From positions 1 to 46,413 of the forward strand of contig JBLDXI010000112.1 in assembly GCA_047495785.1 (NCBI GenBank): 46,413 nucleotides of DNA. Direction: 5' to 3'. The notes below the pieces were generated by a model, which was not told the DNA's origin, did no database searches, and saw only the letters and a list, made by a program, of their open reading frames with translations. Of this stretch, positions 27,535 through 38,766 are shown one piece after another. Source of the stretch: Lepidodermella squamata (taxonomy: Eukaryota > Gastrotricha). Each line of letters starts with the position of its first letter. The first letter of the stretch is position 1. The translations under genes and the position numbers were made by a program.

Positions 27535-30130
27535 ATGGATGAAGACATGCAGTTTGCAGCTTTCAAGCAGGCTAATCAGAGTAGTCTGCAAGAGGCTTTC
27601 GATGAATGGCAGCCTGGTTCAACGAGATAAGCAAAACCGGTGATGGTCTTGCATCGAGGTAAGTGTCAAACTACCCCATTTTTGCGAAATAGTCGTACCC
27701 CTGATGAGCCATGGTATCGATTTCGAAGTCGATACCGGTCGATTATCGATTTCACAAATCAGAGATTATTATTGATTTCTGATAATCAAAAGCTAAGAGG
27801 GCCTTAAGCGAAGGCGGTTTCCAGGTACCAAAGGCCATTTGGGTTCTAAAAAACGGAAACTTGGCTTTTAGTTAAAGGGACTCCATAAAAACAGAATTCC
27901 TGATCGTTGGGAAAATTTTTGGTAGTGCTAAAATCCTTAATTTAGGGTTGGACTATCTGTTTTAGTGGGGCTCTTTTACATGGCTATAGACCTATACAGA
28001 GACCTAAATTAAGGATTTTAGCACTACCGACAATTTTCCCAAAAACCAGGAATTATTTTTGAAGTTCAATTACCCAAATCAGATTCTAAAATTATTCTGA
28101 TGAATAACCCTTGATTCGATCTGATTTGATTTATGAACTTCGGAAATGAGTTATAAAAGCGAACATCATCGGTTCCGTATTATATTATGTAACAATTAAC
28201 AATTCCGATTCGATAAGTTCAGAGGGTTGGAAACTTAGTTTTCCCCGGTAGCGCATCCTTCAAACCTTCATGACAATAATTCTCCATTTTTCTTACAGAT
28301 GGGAAAGGTCGGTTTGAAACAAGCTCGGTTTCGAATAAATATTCGGATCGTCATCGCTATTTACAATGCCCATACGATCATCCGCAACCCAAGATACACA
28401 GAAGTGATTATCTGTTCCTTCATGTGAAGACTTGCAAGTTCGCTAGCTGTTCGGGGGATTCAGATGAGCTCAAGATGGCGAAAGCTGCTGACGCGAAACA
28501 AGTTCCCAAGCCGCCGAAGCGAGTTAGGTGCCCCAAGTGCAATCTAAAATACTCTGCGGCGGAAAATCCCGATCACTATAAATTTTGCTACGAGCCAGAA
28601 GTTCGTCACTTGATCGAGGAACCTTTTGCCGAGGTGTTTCAAACACCTAAACAGTCTAAACGAATCGCGAGGAGCCTGTTCTCGAATTCGACTTCTTCAA
28701 CAGGGTCAGTTTCTATTTCCCCGATCTCAACGTCTGATGTCAGTGGCGAACAGCATGTAGCCGCGCATGATCCTGTTTCAAACACACCAAGCGAGACCGC
28801 GAGCTCTCCTCTGGAGTCTAATACCGAAGTCACGTACAGCATGATTGCGTACTGGATTTTGGCCCTGCCCAGCAAAATCTCGAAAAACGAAAGTTTGGCA
28901 TTGAGTTTGAATCATAACCCAACGGAATTTGAAAAACAACACGGGGCCTATTTGCAATCCAAATATCAGCCGTTTGACCCGTTGGCACCTATCTCCGATT
29001 CGATTCGAGAGCGATTGCCTCGTTGTGAACGCCAGATCCAATTTTTGGTCGATCGTTTCGGCGACGTCTCCGAGAAACTTTACGGCTTCAACGAAGATCG
29101 GGTCGAAGCCACAACTCGGAACCAGGTCAACGCAATAATTGGGCTGTTTCAAGTTTTCGGAGTGAAGACAATTGATGATTTGCTCTCGATCCGCTTTTGG
29201 GATAAAAAGCTGCGTGAATCAGATTCATTGAAGGGCAGTTTGCAAGCTGGTAAAAACCAGGTTGGGAAGAGTGCACAATACACCCGAGTGAAGGCCCTGC
29301 CGCAGTTTTTACTGCATCATATCCTGAAATATCGCTTCAATGCGATTCAAGTTTTCAAGGCTTCGGCTGTTGTTATGACCGTTGAGGGACCCATTGCGGA
29401 ACTAAATTTTCAACGCAAATTCGAGTCAGCTGCTGCAAGGCACGTTGCCGATCGCACTTTCGCCCCATGGATCGCGCATGACTATGCAACCTTCGTAGTC
29501 GAATCGAACCGAAGGAAACGGGCCGAGCAAAAATTATCACCGAATGACGCTGCGTTGGGCTGCGTGTTGCTGATTTGCGCGCGCAATGCCAATCGTCCGA
29601 TTACGGCGTGGATGTTGGAGCATATTGACTGGGATCAGCAGACCAAGTTCACAAACGGCTTTATCACCTTGCATGCACGTTGTAAGTTCAGCAAATTTTA
29701 ATTTTTTTTACTAGTTCTGATTACCCAAATTGAGTGAGAGGGCCCTTGTAAATTTAGTAGGCATTTGTCTTATAATTATTTAAAGATATTCCACCTTAAT
29801 AAATGTTCTATTTTTAGTTGGAAAAACTATCGGTCGAAACTACATTTGTGACTTGACACTGGATCCGTTTGCCGTCGAGGAACTCGCCTATTATCACAAA
29901 CATGTCCGCCGAATCTTCGCCCGGTTTCCGATAAAGCAGCTCGGCGGTTTTTCTTGGCGGAGGATGGAAAACCGCTATCAACCTCAATGTTGTTGGGATT
30001 GACGAAGAAAACATGGCCGCTCTTCGTCCAATCGCTACCCGAGGAAGACCGTCCGAAGAGCAAAACTTTCATCTTCGGAGCGCAACGAACGGCGGTTCAA
30101 ACCAGGCGCCGTTTCATGCCAGTGGAAGGC
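27535..30130 (+). pseudogene. CHHC zinc-finger / tyrosine-recombinase-like transposon gene, broken at the 3' end
   Basis: A model with exons 27535-27616, 28299-29681 and from 29818 joins in phase. Exon 2 opens with a U11-48K/GTSF1-type CHHC finger (CPYDH...IH...LH..KTC), then a CPKCNLKY...H..FC finger. A Ser/Thr-rich linker and a helical region follow that resemble the core-binding and catalytic folds of tyrosine recombinases (NANRPITAWMLEHIDWD as the box I arginine region). Exon 3 continues plausibly (DPFAVEELAYYHKHVRRIF), then needs a one-base frame change to read FFLAEDGKPLSTSMLLGL. The HxxR and catalytic Tyr are not seen. It may be a Crypton- or DIRS-like element. The first-exon donor is weak. 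Confidence 0.4.
27895..28054. repeat. MITE-like palindromic element inside the predicted first intron
   Basis: Two 52-bp arms, 27895-27946 and 28003-28054, are inverted copies with only about five mismatches, around a 56-bp spacer. The central 27 bp of the arms (GGTAGTGCTAAAATCCTTAA and flanks) are identical. Such a structure fits a foldback/MITE element or a hairpin-RNA precursor. Terminal duplications were not resolved. Confidence 0.75.
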
Positions 30131-31440
30131 GAGCCCTCACGCGAAGAATACAATCGCATGAAGAATACATCGACGATGTACTGCTGAAATAATTTGCCGT
30201 ACAAATGTATGACAGGCATCCCACGAATGAAAATTCCATGTTGAATATAGTCACGTGCTGAAATCTTGGTTTGCTTTTGGTTAGGTTTCAATTTGACTCG
30301 CTGCATGGTGATGTCCCAGCCAAGATCACCCCCAGGGAACATGATCGGATAGCTTAGGGGATCGTAACAGGCGTGTGTCTCCTTGTTGATTATGTCAACC
30401 GAATTCCCAACGTTTATCCGAATCCATACTCTGTATTTCCTTGTGAAGAAGAGGAACCGTTGAAGAGCGTTGAAGAGGACCACCCTTCAAACGAAGAATG
30501 ATGTCTCGATGTGAGCTCTCAGCAGACTCGTCATCGCAAACAATTGCTGCAACCTCATCGTTGGCAGATTGTGGCGCATTATAACGCCGGCGATCGAGTC
30601 CGTTAACACTTGCTTTGATTCGCATAGTTCGTTCAGGAGCTTGCCGAAGAGTATTCAAGCTGTAGTCGTAAATGCGGACGAATGGATTGACGTCATACAT
30701 CATTTCTTGCAAATTCGTCAAGACGACCGTGTTAATGTGAGTTTCGGATCCGTATTGGAAGTTCTTGCGTATGGCGACTTGCTCAGAGGAGGATTGAACG
30801 AAATAAACTTGCATATAACGGGGTTCACTTCCTTCATCTGGTAAGAGAGCTCCGTGTCACTGGTAGAGAGAACCCTGCACCTTGAAAGCACCGAAATTTG
30901 GCGTGACATCTTTGCACCCCATCGAAGTAAATGAAAGGCAATTATTGTATTTTCTGTCATTCAGTAGAAACTGAGTCGATTGTTGTTCTCCTTTGAGTAA
31001 GCGTCGCAAATAAAGAGGAGGCTCCTTTATAGGGTCAAGTATAACCTGACCATGCTGACAGCACTGAGCAAATTCGGGGTGATCTGGCGAAGAATTAGTT
31101 AGGCGTTCGTCAGAGAAGTGTTGCGCACCGCAGTGTTCACATGCTGCATTCATAGGGCCTAAATCGTAAAGCGGCACGTCAGCCTCAAGATAGGGAGCCA
31201 TGGCAGATGCAACGTTGGGAATCCAGTTGTTTACTGCTACCGGTGCCAGAGGCGCAACAGGTGGTGGCACATTAAAATCTGGGTTGTCGTGCATTCCTGG
31301 GTCGAACAAATCCAAATCTAAGGCGTTCGGATAGTCTTGTGCTAGTAGGGCTTCATAATCACCGTCAATTATTACAGCAAACTCTCGGATTGCCTGATTG
31401 AGAGCTTCTCCTTCTTCCTCAATGGGACCTGCGGTGAAAC
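30097..31440 (-). pseudogene. Helitron RepHel N-terminal fragment, frameshifted and truncated
   Basis: Leftward frames in order give: an acidic lead; the Helitron N-terminal zinc region (NAACEHCGAQHFSDERL, CCQHGQV); RKYNNCLSFTSMGCK; a split HGxLYHQ-like site; then VYFVQSSSEQVAIR, NVVLTNLQEMMYDVNPFV, RRYNAPQSANDEVAAIV and DPLSYPIMFPGGDLGW; ending in GKLFQQYIVD. The order matches the conserved region that precedes the Rep nuclease of animal Helitrons. The reading changes frame near 30860 and 30440. The HUH nuclease and helicase are absent: homology stops at about 30130, where the opposing recombinase-like sequence begins. This copy cannot transpose by itself. Confidence 0.85.
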
Positions 31441-31828
31441 AACTTTTCTGAGACTTCTAGCATTGAATTGGTGTTTTCCACGTTTAGGCGTCATACCCGT
31501 TCAGTTTTTATGCTAAATAAACACTTCTAGCACTCTATTCAACCCCAAACATTTGCAAAGCTTGAGCGAAAAGCTTCTCGATCTAGGATAAAGCTCGGTA
31601 TTCTAAAAACTTTCTGTCACCCTGGTTAGAAGGAAAAGGTTAGCTAAGTTAGCTAACTATCAACAAACTATTGTTAACTAACTATTGTTGAACTCCAGGT
31701 TCTGCTAATACAAGGGTTCAGGCAACAACATTAGTTTCTACCAACAGCTTCAGAGCCACTTCATAACCAATCCAAGCTCAAATTTAGTATTTCGCTAGTA
31801 AATACAACACAGAACAACACTACGATTC

Positions 31829-32495
31829 ATGAAACGATCAACCACCAACACTATGACGCCAACAAATGACTTAGATATGTCTTCTGTCAACAGTGGCAGC
31901 TCCGTAAATATCTTTCTCGACAGAATACAGTCATTTAAGCCCACATCATACGATAAAGAAACAATAGGACAGTTTTAATGTCATATCATCTAAAGAGAAT
32001 TTCAAGGGCTATCTATTGACATATGAAACATCTGATTACGATCGATCAAAAGTAAGAGTAAGGTTTCGGTTTGAATATTTGACGCCGCCAAATAAGCGTA
32101 AGATGGCATCAAAGAGCGATTACGTCACAGGGAAAGATAATTTGTTCAAAATTTTTCTTCCTAAAATTTTCTTTTATCACGCTATCAACAAAAACCATAA
32201 TGCTATGGCGAAAAAAACCATTCTGCTGGAAGTTTTCCGTCAAATCAACCATCAACGTGATTCACAAGGAAATATTGATAGCGCCATAGAGGAGAATCTC
32301 CTGCGGCAATATGATTTTATTTATTCGAGTTATTTATCAATACAAATATTTTTTAAATATTTCAAAGTTTGTTATAAATGTGTGAAAAATAAATTGGGAC
32401 GACAAAATTGGGATTTCGATCACCTGGGGAAGAGAGAAGACCCGATATCGCGAACTTCTGGCAATGCAGGTCAAACCTGTTTACCCCTTTTCTAA
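31829..32495 (+). pseudogene. Unknown ORF with a one-base frame change in a T run
   Basis: From ATG 31829 a Thr/Ser/Asn-rich reading runs about 48 codons to a stop at the TTTT run near 31975. One base later, the adjoining frame continues as NVISSKENFKGYLLTYETSD and stays open to 32495, with basic and aromatic residues and KVCYKCVKNKLG near the end. The smooth continuation suggests one gene interrupted by a single inserted T, or a short unrecognised intron. No domain is recognised; its place beside Helitron debris suggests element-derived sequence, but a host gene is possible. Confidence 0.35.
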
Positions 32496-33470
32496 TTACC
32501 AGAACTAGAATCGTTTTACATGTTGTCTTTAACTACCATAATTACGCGTTTTAGGCACACCAAGAGTACGGGGTTATGATCTTCTGCGCCTTCGAGAGGT
32601 AGCCTCAAACCGTGAAACGTGGAAAATGCTCAGTGATCTAATCCTGACCTCCTCTTCACTACAGTGAAATTTTTTAAATGTACACTCATTAATAATAATA
32701 ATAATAATAATAAGAGTACGGATAACGAAATTCTGGCCTGTGAATTTTGGTTTGTCGTTTGTCGTTTGCCGCAACGCGAGCTAACGTTATGGTCTTGCGT
32801 CTTACGCTTTACAAACTTACAAACGCCTTACAAACGCCTTACAAACTACTTGCGTCTTCCTTAAAAAAGGAAAAAGCTTAGACTATTTTTATTCATATGC
32901 GAAATGCGAACCGCAAGTCAAGCTGAACGCTGAACAACGCTTACTTCAGGTTCTCATTATTGTTGGCTCCTGACAGCCTTGTTGGCGGTTACCGCAAATC
33001 AGGGGAACTTAATCTTGGTTTGAATAAGTTACCAGGATATTTGCATTTTTCATAAGCATGTTCGTCCGTCTGTGTGCTTTTTTATGCTAGCCTGTGGCTT
33101 ATTGCTGATTAATGAAATCGATAATACCTCAAATGATTTACATGAACATCTTGTTACAACTCGCCAAGCAGCATCTCACTGTTGAACTGCGTAAATACCG
33201 ATTAACACCCGATTTACAATCGCTCACGATCGCACGCATTATATAGTTATATATTCCTGCCGCAAACCGTTGATCGCTGACCGTTTCGCCACGGCTCAGA
33301 AGTTATATGTCGCTTTTCTACTCTTCAATGAAGCCTTACGAGATGATTAATGATTATCAAAGAGCTGACATGGGTATGTGTGGCGCACGATCTATCTGTG
33401 TCTTAGATTTTTTTCAAATCCTGTGGGTTATGATTTTGAATTACAATGTGTTGTTTTGGTTCGTTTGTAG
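32496..33470. other. Intergenic region with microsatellite and 11-bp repeats
   Basis: An (AAT)n run lies at about 32691-32712, and three copies of CTTACAAACGC-like units at about 32813-32848. No gene is recognised. The right end probably holds the promoter and a non-coding first exon of the UQCRC2 gene, since an acceptor TTCGTTTGTAG ends at 33470. Confidence 0.5.
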
Positions 33471-33508
33471 GCATTTATTCGTTGCCTTTGCTGTTGCCGG
33501 AAGTCAAA

Positions 33509-35189
33509 ATGAAGCTTCTTCCTCAACTCCGAGTAAGTTATTGTTTGCTATCCTTATTTCTATGTGTTAATCATCATATATCTTAAGGCCGTTGCCCAAC
33601 AGTCTGCCGCGCGTACGTCAGGGCGCCTTGCACAAGAGCCAAAGGTAGAATTAAACATTAAACCCGGTTAATTTACATGACTATGGTGTGAATTTTCTCT
33701 AGTTGACTGCGGAACGTCTGAGGATTGTATCTGTGGAAAATCATTCGCCTGTTACTAGGCTGTCGCTATACGTACGCGCTGGCTCTCGGCATGAGAGCGG
33801 CTTTAATCTTGGTGTTTCGCATTGCCTTCGGAGCGCTGCAAACCTTGCCACCAAGAACAAGACAGCCATCGCATTGACTCGCACCGTGCAGCAGATCGGA
33901 GCTTCTTTAACTACTACCGGTACAAAAGAGCACATCATCTACTCCATTGAAGCTGACCGTAGCAAAGCAGACGTAGCTTTGGGTTGCCTCATGGAGGTTG
34001 TGTTTGAACCGGAATTCCACCACTGGGAAATTGAGTGCTTGCACCATCAAATGGAAATTGATCTAGCTCTCCACAAACAAAATCACGAGGAGCGTGTTAT
34101 CGAGTTGCTACACCAGGCGGCTTTCCGCACTACTGTGGGCCGCTCATTATATGCGCCTGAATTTATGATCGGAAACTTCGAAAGCGAACAAGTCAAGCAT
34201 TACTTCGATGCCCATTACCGACATGATCGCATGGCGTTGGTTGGATTCGGCTGTCCTCATGATTGGCTGAAGGGTCGCACCAACTCGATTCTCACTGCCC
34301 CTCCCCCCTCGGTCCGCCACTTTCCAGTAGGCAGCAAGCCAGCTGAGGCCCCACACAAAGATAAGCACGTCGCGGTTAATGCTAATGACGAAGCAGCTAA
34401 ATATCACGGCGGCCAGCACCGCGAGGATGCCGATTCGAACCTCGCTTTGATCGCCGTAGCTGGCGAAGGAGTTGCCCAGGGCAGCAAACAGAGCCCGGCC
34501 GCCTTCGTCCTCCAGCGTGTTTTCGGCGCGGGACCACGCGTCAAATGGTCTGCGAGCCAGAACCACGGCCGCCTAGCAAAGGCTGTCGCAGGTGCCCTCC
34601 CTAGCGGCTCTGGTTTCGCCGTCACCGGTCTTAACTACAATTACTCCGACTGCGGTCTGTTCGGCTTCTTCTTGTCGGTTGATCCAGCGCTCGCCGGCAA
34701 GGCGGCGCGCGCGGCTGTGCTCGAAACCGCTAAAATCGCAAATGGCAGCCTGACCGAAAACGAGCTTAAAGTTGCCAAGTAAGTGTAGAGAGCAATAAGC
34801 CTATAGGTAGCTGAAGTGATAGGCACATGACAGCTCCATGATAATAATGTTCAAGACTACAAAAATTGATAACTTCTTGATATTAGGCAACAAGCCAAGG
34901 CCGATCTGTTGTTTTCGCTCGAACAAGACGCGAACTACACCGAAGCTCTGGCCCAAGCCGCGCTCGTCTCCGGTGAACTGGCTCCGTCGCATGAACAGGC
35001 GATGGCTCAGATCGACGCCGTCACCATGAACGACGTTCTTCAGGTAAGAAATGCAATGGGCGCTGAGTTCGCTTTCTATGTGCACCCGTTTTTTGACAGG
35101 TCGCGAAGAGGGCAGCTGGCTCGCGAACGAGCATGGCCGCCGTTGGCGACCTGACGGACACCCCATATCTTGAGCAACTTATTTCGTAG
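33509..35189 (+). CDS. UQCRC2: Cytochrome bc1 complex core protein 2 (UQCRC2-like)
   Basis: Coding exons 33509-33532, 33588-33644, 33703-34778, 34887-35043 and 35100-35189 join in phase to give 467 residues. The N terminus MKLLPQLRAVAQQSAARTSG is a mitochondrial presequence, rich in Arg/Ala/Ser. The mature part has the M16-peptidase-like fold (VTRLSLYVRAGSRHE, SLYAPEFMIGNF, HYRHDRMALVGFG), a Gly-rich linker region (VAGEGV) and the family C terminus AAVGDLTDTPYLEQLIS. The HxxEH zinc motif of the active processing peptidase is absent, as expected for core 2. It would support ubiquinol-cytochrome c reductase in the inner membrane. A 5' UTR acceptor ends at 33470; AATAAA lies at 35215-35220. Confidence 0.93.
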
Positions 35190-35680
35190 AGCAACCAGAC
35201 TGTCCCGAAGAAAAAATAAACCTATCTGCACACCGTTTTCTTAGCAACCATCCTCGCTGCATAAGGATTACACTGAAAATACTATAATAAATATATATAT
35301 AAAATAATGATGATGACGATGATGAAATACACACACCGTGAAATCGAGAGAAGAGAAGAAAAGAAACTGCCACGGCAGCCGATTCTCTGAATAATAATTA
35401 ATCTTTTCTTGATGCGTGCATAGTGTCGTGCATGTACGTACCGATGTACATAACTATACTATTTAGCAAACGCCACAGTTTTAGAGTTGCGAAATTACTA
35501 ATGATAATATGTAAATGTGTGGTTGACCCTCAGAAAAAACAGAAGAAAGATTCGGCGCACCAGTGTGCGACGCCTCCACCGTTTAATAAAACGCGAAAGT
35601 GATTGTCCGTTTACATGATTTTCATTCTCGATTTAGCCGCGATTTTATTTTATTAAACAAATTGCTTAAAAAAATCAACG
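35190..35680. other. 3' UTR and short intergenic spacer
   Basis: Holds AATAAA at 35215-35220, matching the end of the UQCRC2 transcript, AT/GATG simple sequence around 35280-35325, and a second AATAAA at 35585-35590 just before the R-SNARE gene. No gene is recognised. Confidence 0.5.
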
Positions 35681-36546
35681 ATGGCTTCAGACATTTTATA
35701 CGGCGCTGTTGTCTACAATCGACAAATTTTATGCAGCCACCAAGTCGGCCCTGGCTCCTACGAATCCGTCTTCAAGAGCGTTCTACCACAAGTTCAAACT
35801 AGCCGTAGTGGAGAGAAAACCGCATTTAATGTCGACGGGTAATTCAAGCGTATTTTTTCCCTGAAAATGTATTAACTTCGGATAATTCTAGGGGCCTGAC
35901 TGTTTTCGTCCTAATTGATCGCGGCGTTGCATTCGCCGTGATGGCGCCGACAAGTTTTGGAAAGCAGCGCTCTTTCAACTGCCTCGAAGCGCTGAAACGC
36001 AATTTCGAAACCGCCGATTTGTTCAGCCGTGTTGTCGACGCAGGCGCCGGCGGCCTCTCATGGTCGTTCGGTTCGACGCTGCAAATGCAGATGGAGAAGC
36101 ATTCAAAGGCCGATCCTAGCCAGCAGGTGCGCGATATGCAGGCGAAAGTCGACGAGGTCAAGGACGTCATGGTGCAAAACGTCAAAAAAGTGATGGACCG
36201 CGGCGAGAAGCTGGACGACCTTATGGACCGGGCAGAGGAACTCGAAGTTAAGGCTGATCAGTTCCGAAACACTACAAAAGAAGTTCGTAAAAAGTTTTGG
36301 TGGGAAAACATGCGAATGAAACTAATCATCGGAGGAAGGTAAAACTTTGCTGAAAATCTCCTTTAATTATGATAAAATGACGTGCTGATTGTTTTCAGTC
36401 TTTTCATCATCGTTCTCGTCATTGTGCTTATCATTTTGGGTACGACTGGTGTATTCGACAGCGGATCATCGGAAACAAAAACGACAACCCATGCTCCGCC
36501 AACACAGGCTCCTACTACTGCTGCTATTCCAGCTAATCGTGGATGA
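35681..36546 (+). CDS. Longin-type R-SNARE (VAMP7/VAMP8-like)
   Basis: Exons 35681-35838, 35892-36338 and 36399-36546 join in phase to give 250 residues. A longin domain (residues about 1-120, MASDILYGAVVYNRQIL) is followed by an R-SNARE helix (about 130-190) with the zero-layer arginine in VMDRGEKLDDLMDR. The juxtamembrane VRKKFWWENMRMKL is very like that of VAMP8. A transmembrane helix follows (LFIIVLVIVLIILG), then a short lumenal tail rich in Thr/Pro/Ala. The protein would act in fusion of endosomal, lysosomal or secretory vesicles with Q-SNARE partners. It starts about 490 bp after UQCRC2 on the same strand. Confidence 0.93.
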
Positions 36547-37960
36547 GCGAGTTGAAAGCAACCAATCAACAAGTTTTCCTTACCCTGTACTCGGAATATC
36601 TATGTGTTCATTGTTACTATACATTATTACAACGAATTTTTTGCTGATGAAAATTCCCGCGCAAAATTATGAACTGCTGATGCTTGCTAATGCTTGACCG
36701 CCAATTTATAAAATTTTTGTAAAAAAATCTTCCAGAATCGCAATCTATTGCAGGGTCAACTTCGATTGTTCTCTTTTTATTCTTGGGCTTCCTTAACGTT
36801 ATTTTATCCTAAAACTTCCAGTCAAATCCTTTTATATCTCGAGCCATGACTGAAAACGTATTATTTTAAGGTGGCGAGTTTATGAGCCAAGATTATGGTG
36901 ATATTATATTAATTGAAAACGAAAAGCTGTGTCAAATGCCTATTTATTCGAGATCGCGCAATATAAAAATTTTATATGAAGTTTTTCTAAAAATCGATGA
37001 TTTCAGATATTTCGGTTGTTTGTTGAATCGAGTCTGCGAAAGCGTGCATTGTGCTAATCGTGTTTAATCTGCACGTTGTTTGAAAAATTTACTGCTGAAA
37101 CTTGATTATCATCTGCACACGTTATTCACTCTTCAAACTGCTGCTGTTTGTTTTCTTGTGGAAACGAAAAACGAAGAGAGATGCAATTATGATGGTATAA
37201 TTATTAACACTTGTACCTATTAATCTGTTCGACTGGCGGATGTAACGATTTCATTACGACGCAAATGGAGTTGATCGTACAATAAAAGAAAGGTCTTATT
37301 GCGTTTGTCTTATTTTGCCGAAAACGCCAATGGAACGCCAATGATCGATCCAGTCTTGATGGGACGAACATTGGGGATGACATTGCTTCTTTTGCCGAGA
37401 GCTACCTATTATAGCAGGTTGTTTCGGGCGCCAATGCCTCGCTTTGATGGGCTGGTAGCCAGCCGTAGTCGGATGTTTGGTCTCCTAATTAGCGGGAGGT
37501 TATGAAAGCGATTGAAAAATCCTGACAATACCTTTGTAAGAGAACTTTTCTTCCCGGGAATACCAGCGCATGAATTTTCGAGCAAACTAGAAACTTGAAA
37601 TCGTAACAACCTCATATTTCAGAAAATAATCATTAAGCAGGAATACCTACCCGCGATTAAAAATAGTAATAATCCTGAAATTCTAAACAGAAACATATCG
37701 AGCATCGGAATACAATTGCCTTAACAAGAACTTTACAGTTTCAGTATATAACTGATGATCTGATATTTCATCCCTAGCCCGTCTAGCCGGTGTTTACAGT
37801 CCCGATCTCCGATCTTAATCAAACACAAAATAATTACAGGTAGTAAATACACAACATTTATTCCTCAACAACGCTTCAAAAAATGAGTCTATAAACGCGC
37901 ATGCTAGATCGCACAAATGTCAATCTACAGCAGTTTTCCTGGATTTAATACGATGATTAT
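36547..37960. other. Intergenic region, no gene recognised
   Basis: Short frames on both strands (for example 37299-37505) show no domain or splice support. The first few hundred bases are probably the R-SNARE 3' UTR. Confidence 0.4.
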
Positions 37961-38109
37961 TTAATCACGCCATTTATTGGATTGAGCACGGGCTTTAAAA
38001 TTTCGCCGGGCTAGCAGTTGCTTTTGTTTTTGGCGTTGGATGGCACGTTCGAAAGCCGGGCCGAGGGTCCCCAGAGTCCTTGCAAGAATGTGATATGCCA
38101 AGGGAAACA
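37961..38109 (-). CDS. Possible small basic protein or terminal exon
   Basis: A 49-codon frame starts MFPLAYHILARTLGTLGPAF and ends with a strongly basic helix (RQKQKQLLARRNFKARAQSN). The composition, an amphipathic start followed by a basic coil, is faintly reminiscent of small mitochondrial import or ribosomal proteins. No homologue is recognised and chance cannot be excluded. Confidence 0.2.
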
Positions 38110-38766
38110 TTGTTGCGTAATTATTGAGAAAGAGTTTTTTCCGCAAAGCTTAATTTTGAGCATCCAATTTTGATGACTCATGATCGTTCGCACGCACAAA
38201 GTAAAGATTATAAAGGGTAAATTAACTTTGAAAATGTGTACCAATTAAAATATGGGGGTTCTAGATCTAAATCAGCTGTCAAAATGATCGTCTCGACCTG
38301 ATGAATAACTTGGCTTCGAAAAGTCGTTCAGGTGTGGACCGCCTCAAAGGGTCAGGGTCGAAAAGGAACACCGACTACTCTGTCGCCTATCGACCACTTC
38401 TAAGATAGCAACCTTGGGAAATTCGGTATACAAAAATCGGCCGTCTCTCAGTTAAGCGATGATCCAAAGCCTGTTAATTATTACTACAGTTTTTTACGAC
38501 ACGACAATCACCTGCCATATATAGGTATAGCCCCCATGGCTTTGCATGTTTTTGACTGGGAGTGAGCACTCTATAGGTTGTCCGAACAAACTAGATCGCC
38601 TAATCCTCCAACAGCCTATTGACATAGGACCCCGAAAAACCATGGGCGCGAAATTTAGCTTTCATTCTGGCTTGTATTGCGTTATTCAAAACGCCATTTT
38701 AAAAGCGGTTGCAACAGTAAAAGAGCTCAACTCCCAAAGCCTCGCACCAACAATTTATCGTCGGTT
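38110..38766. other. Intergenic / promoter side of the first GTPase-like gene
   Basis: No gene recognised. The frame upstream of 38767 is open for 30 codons but has no ATG, so 38767 is taken as the start of the GTPase-like gene. Confidence 0.4.

Noticed and set aside
34147-34625. Minus-strand ORFs inside the UQCRC2 gene
   Set aside because: Antisense frames of a confidently identified exon; no motif of their own.
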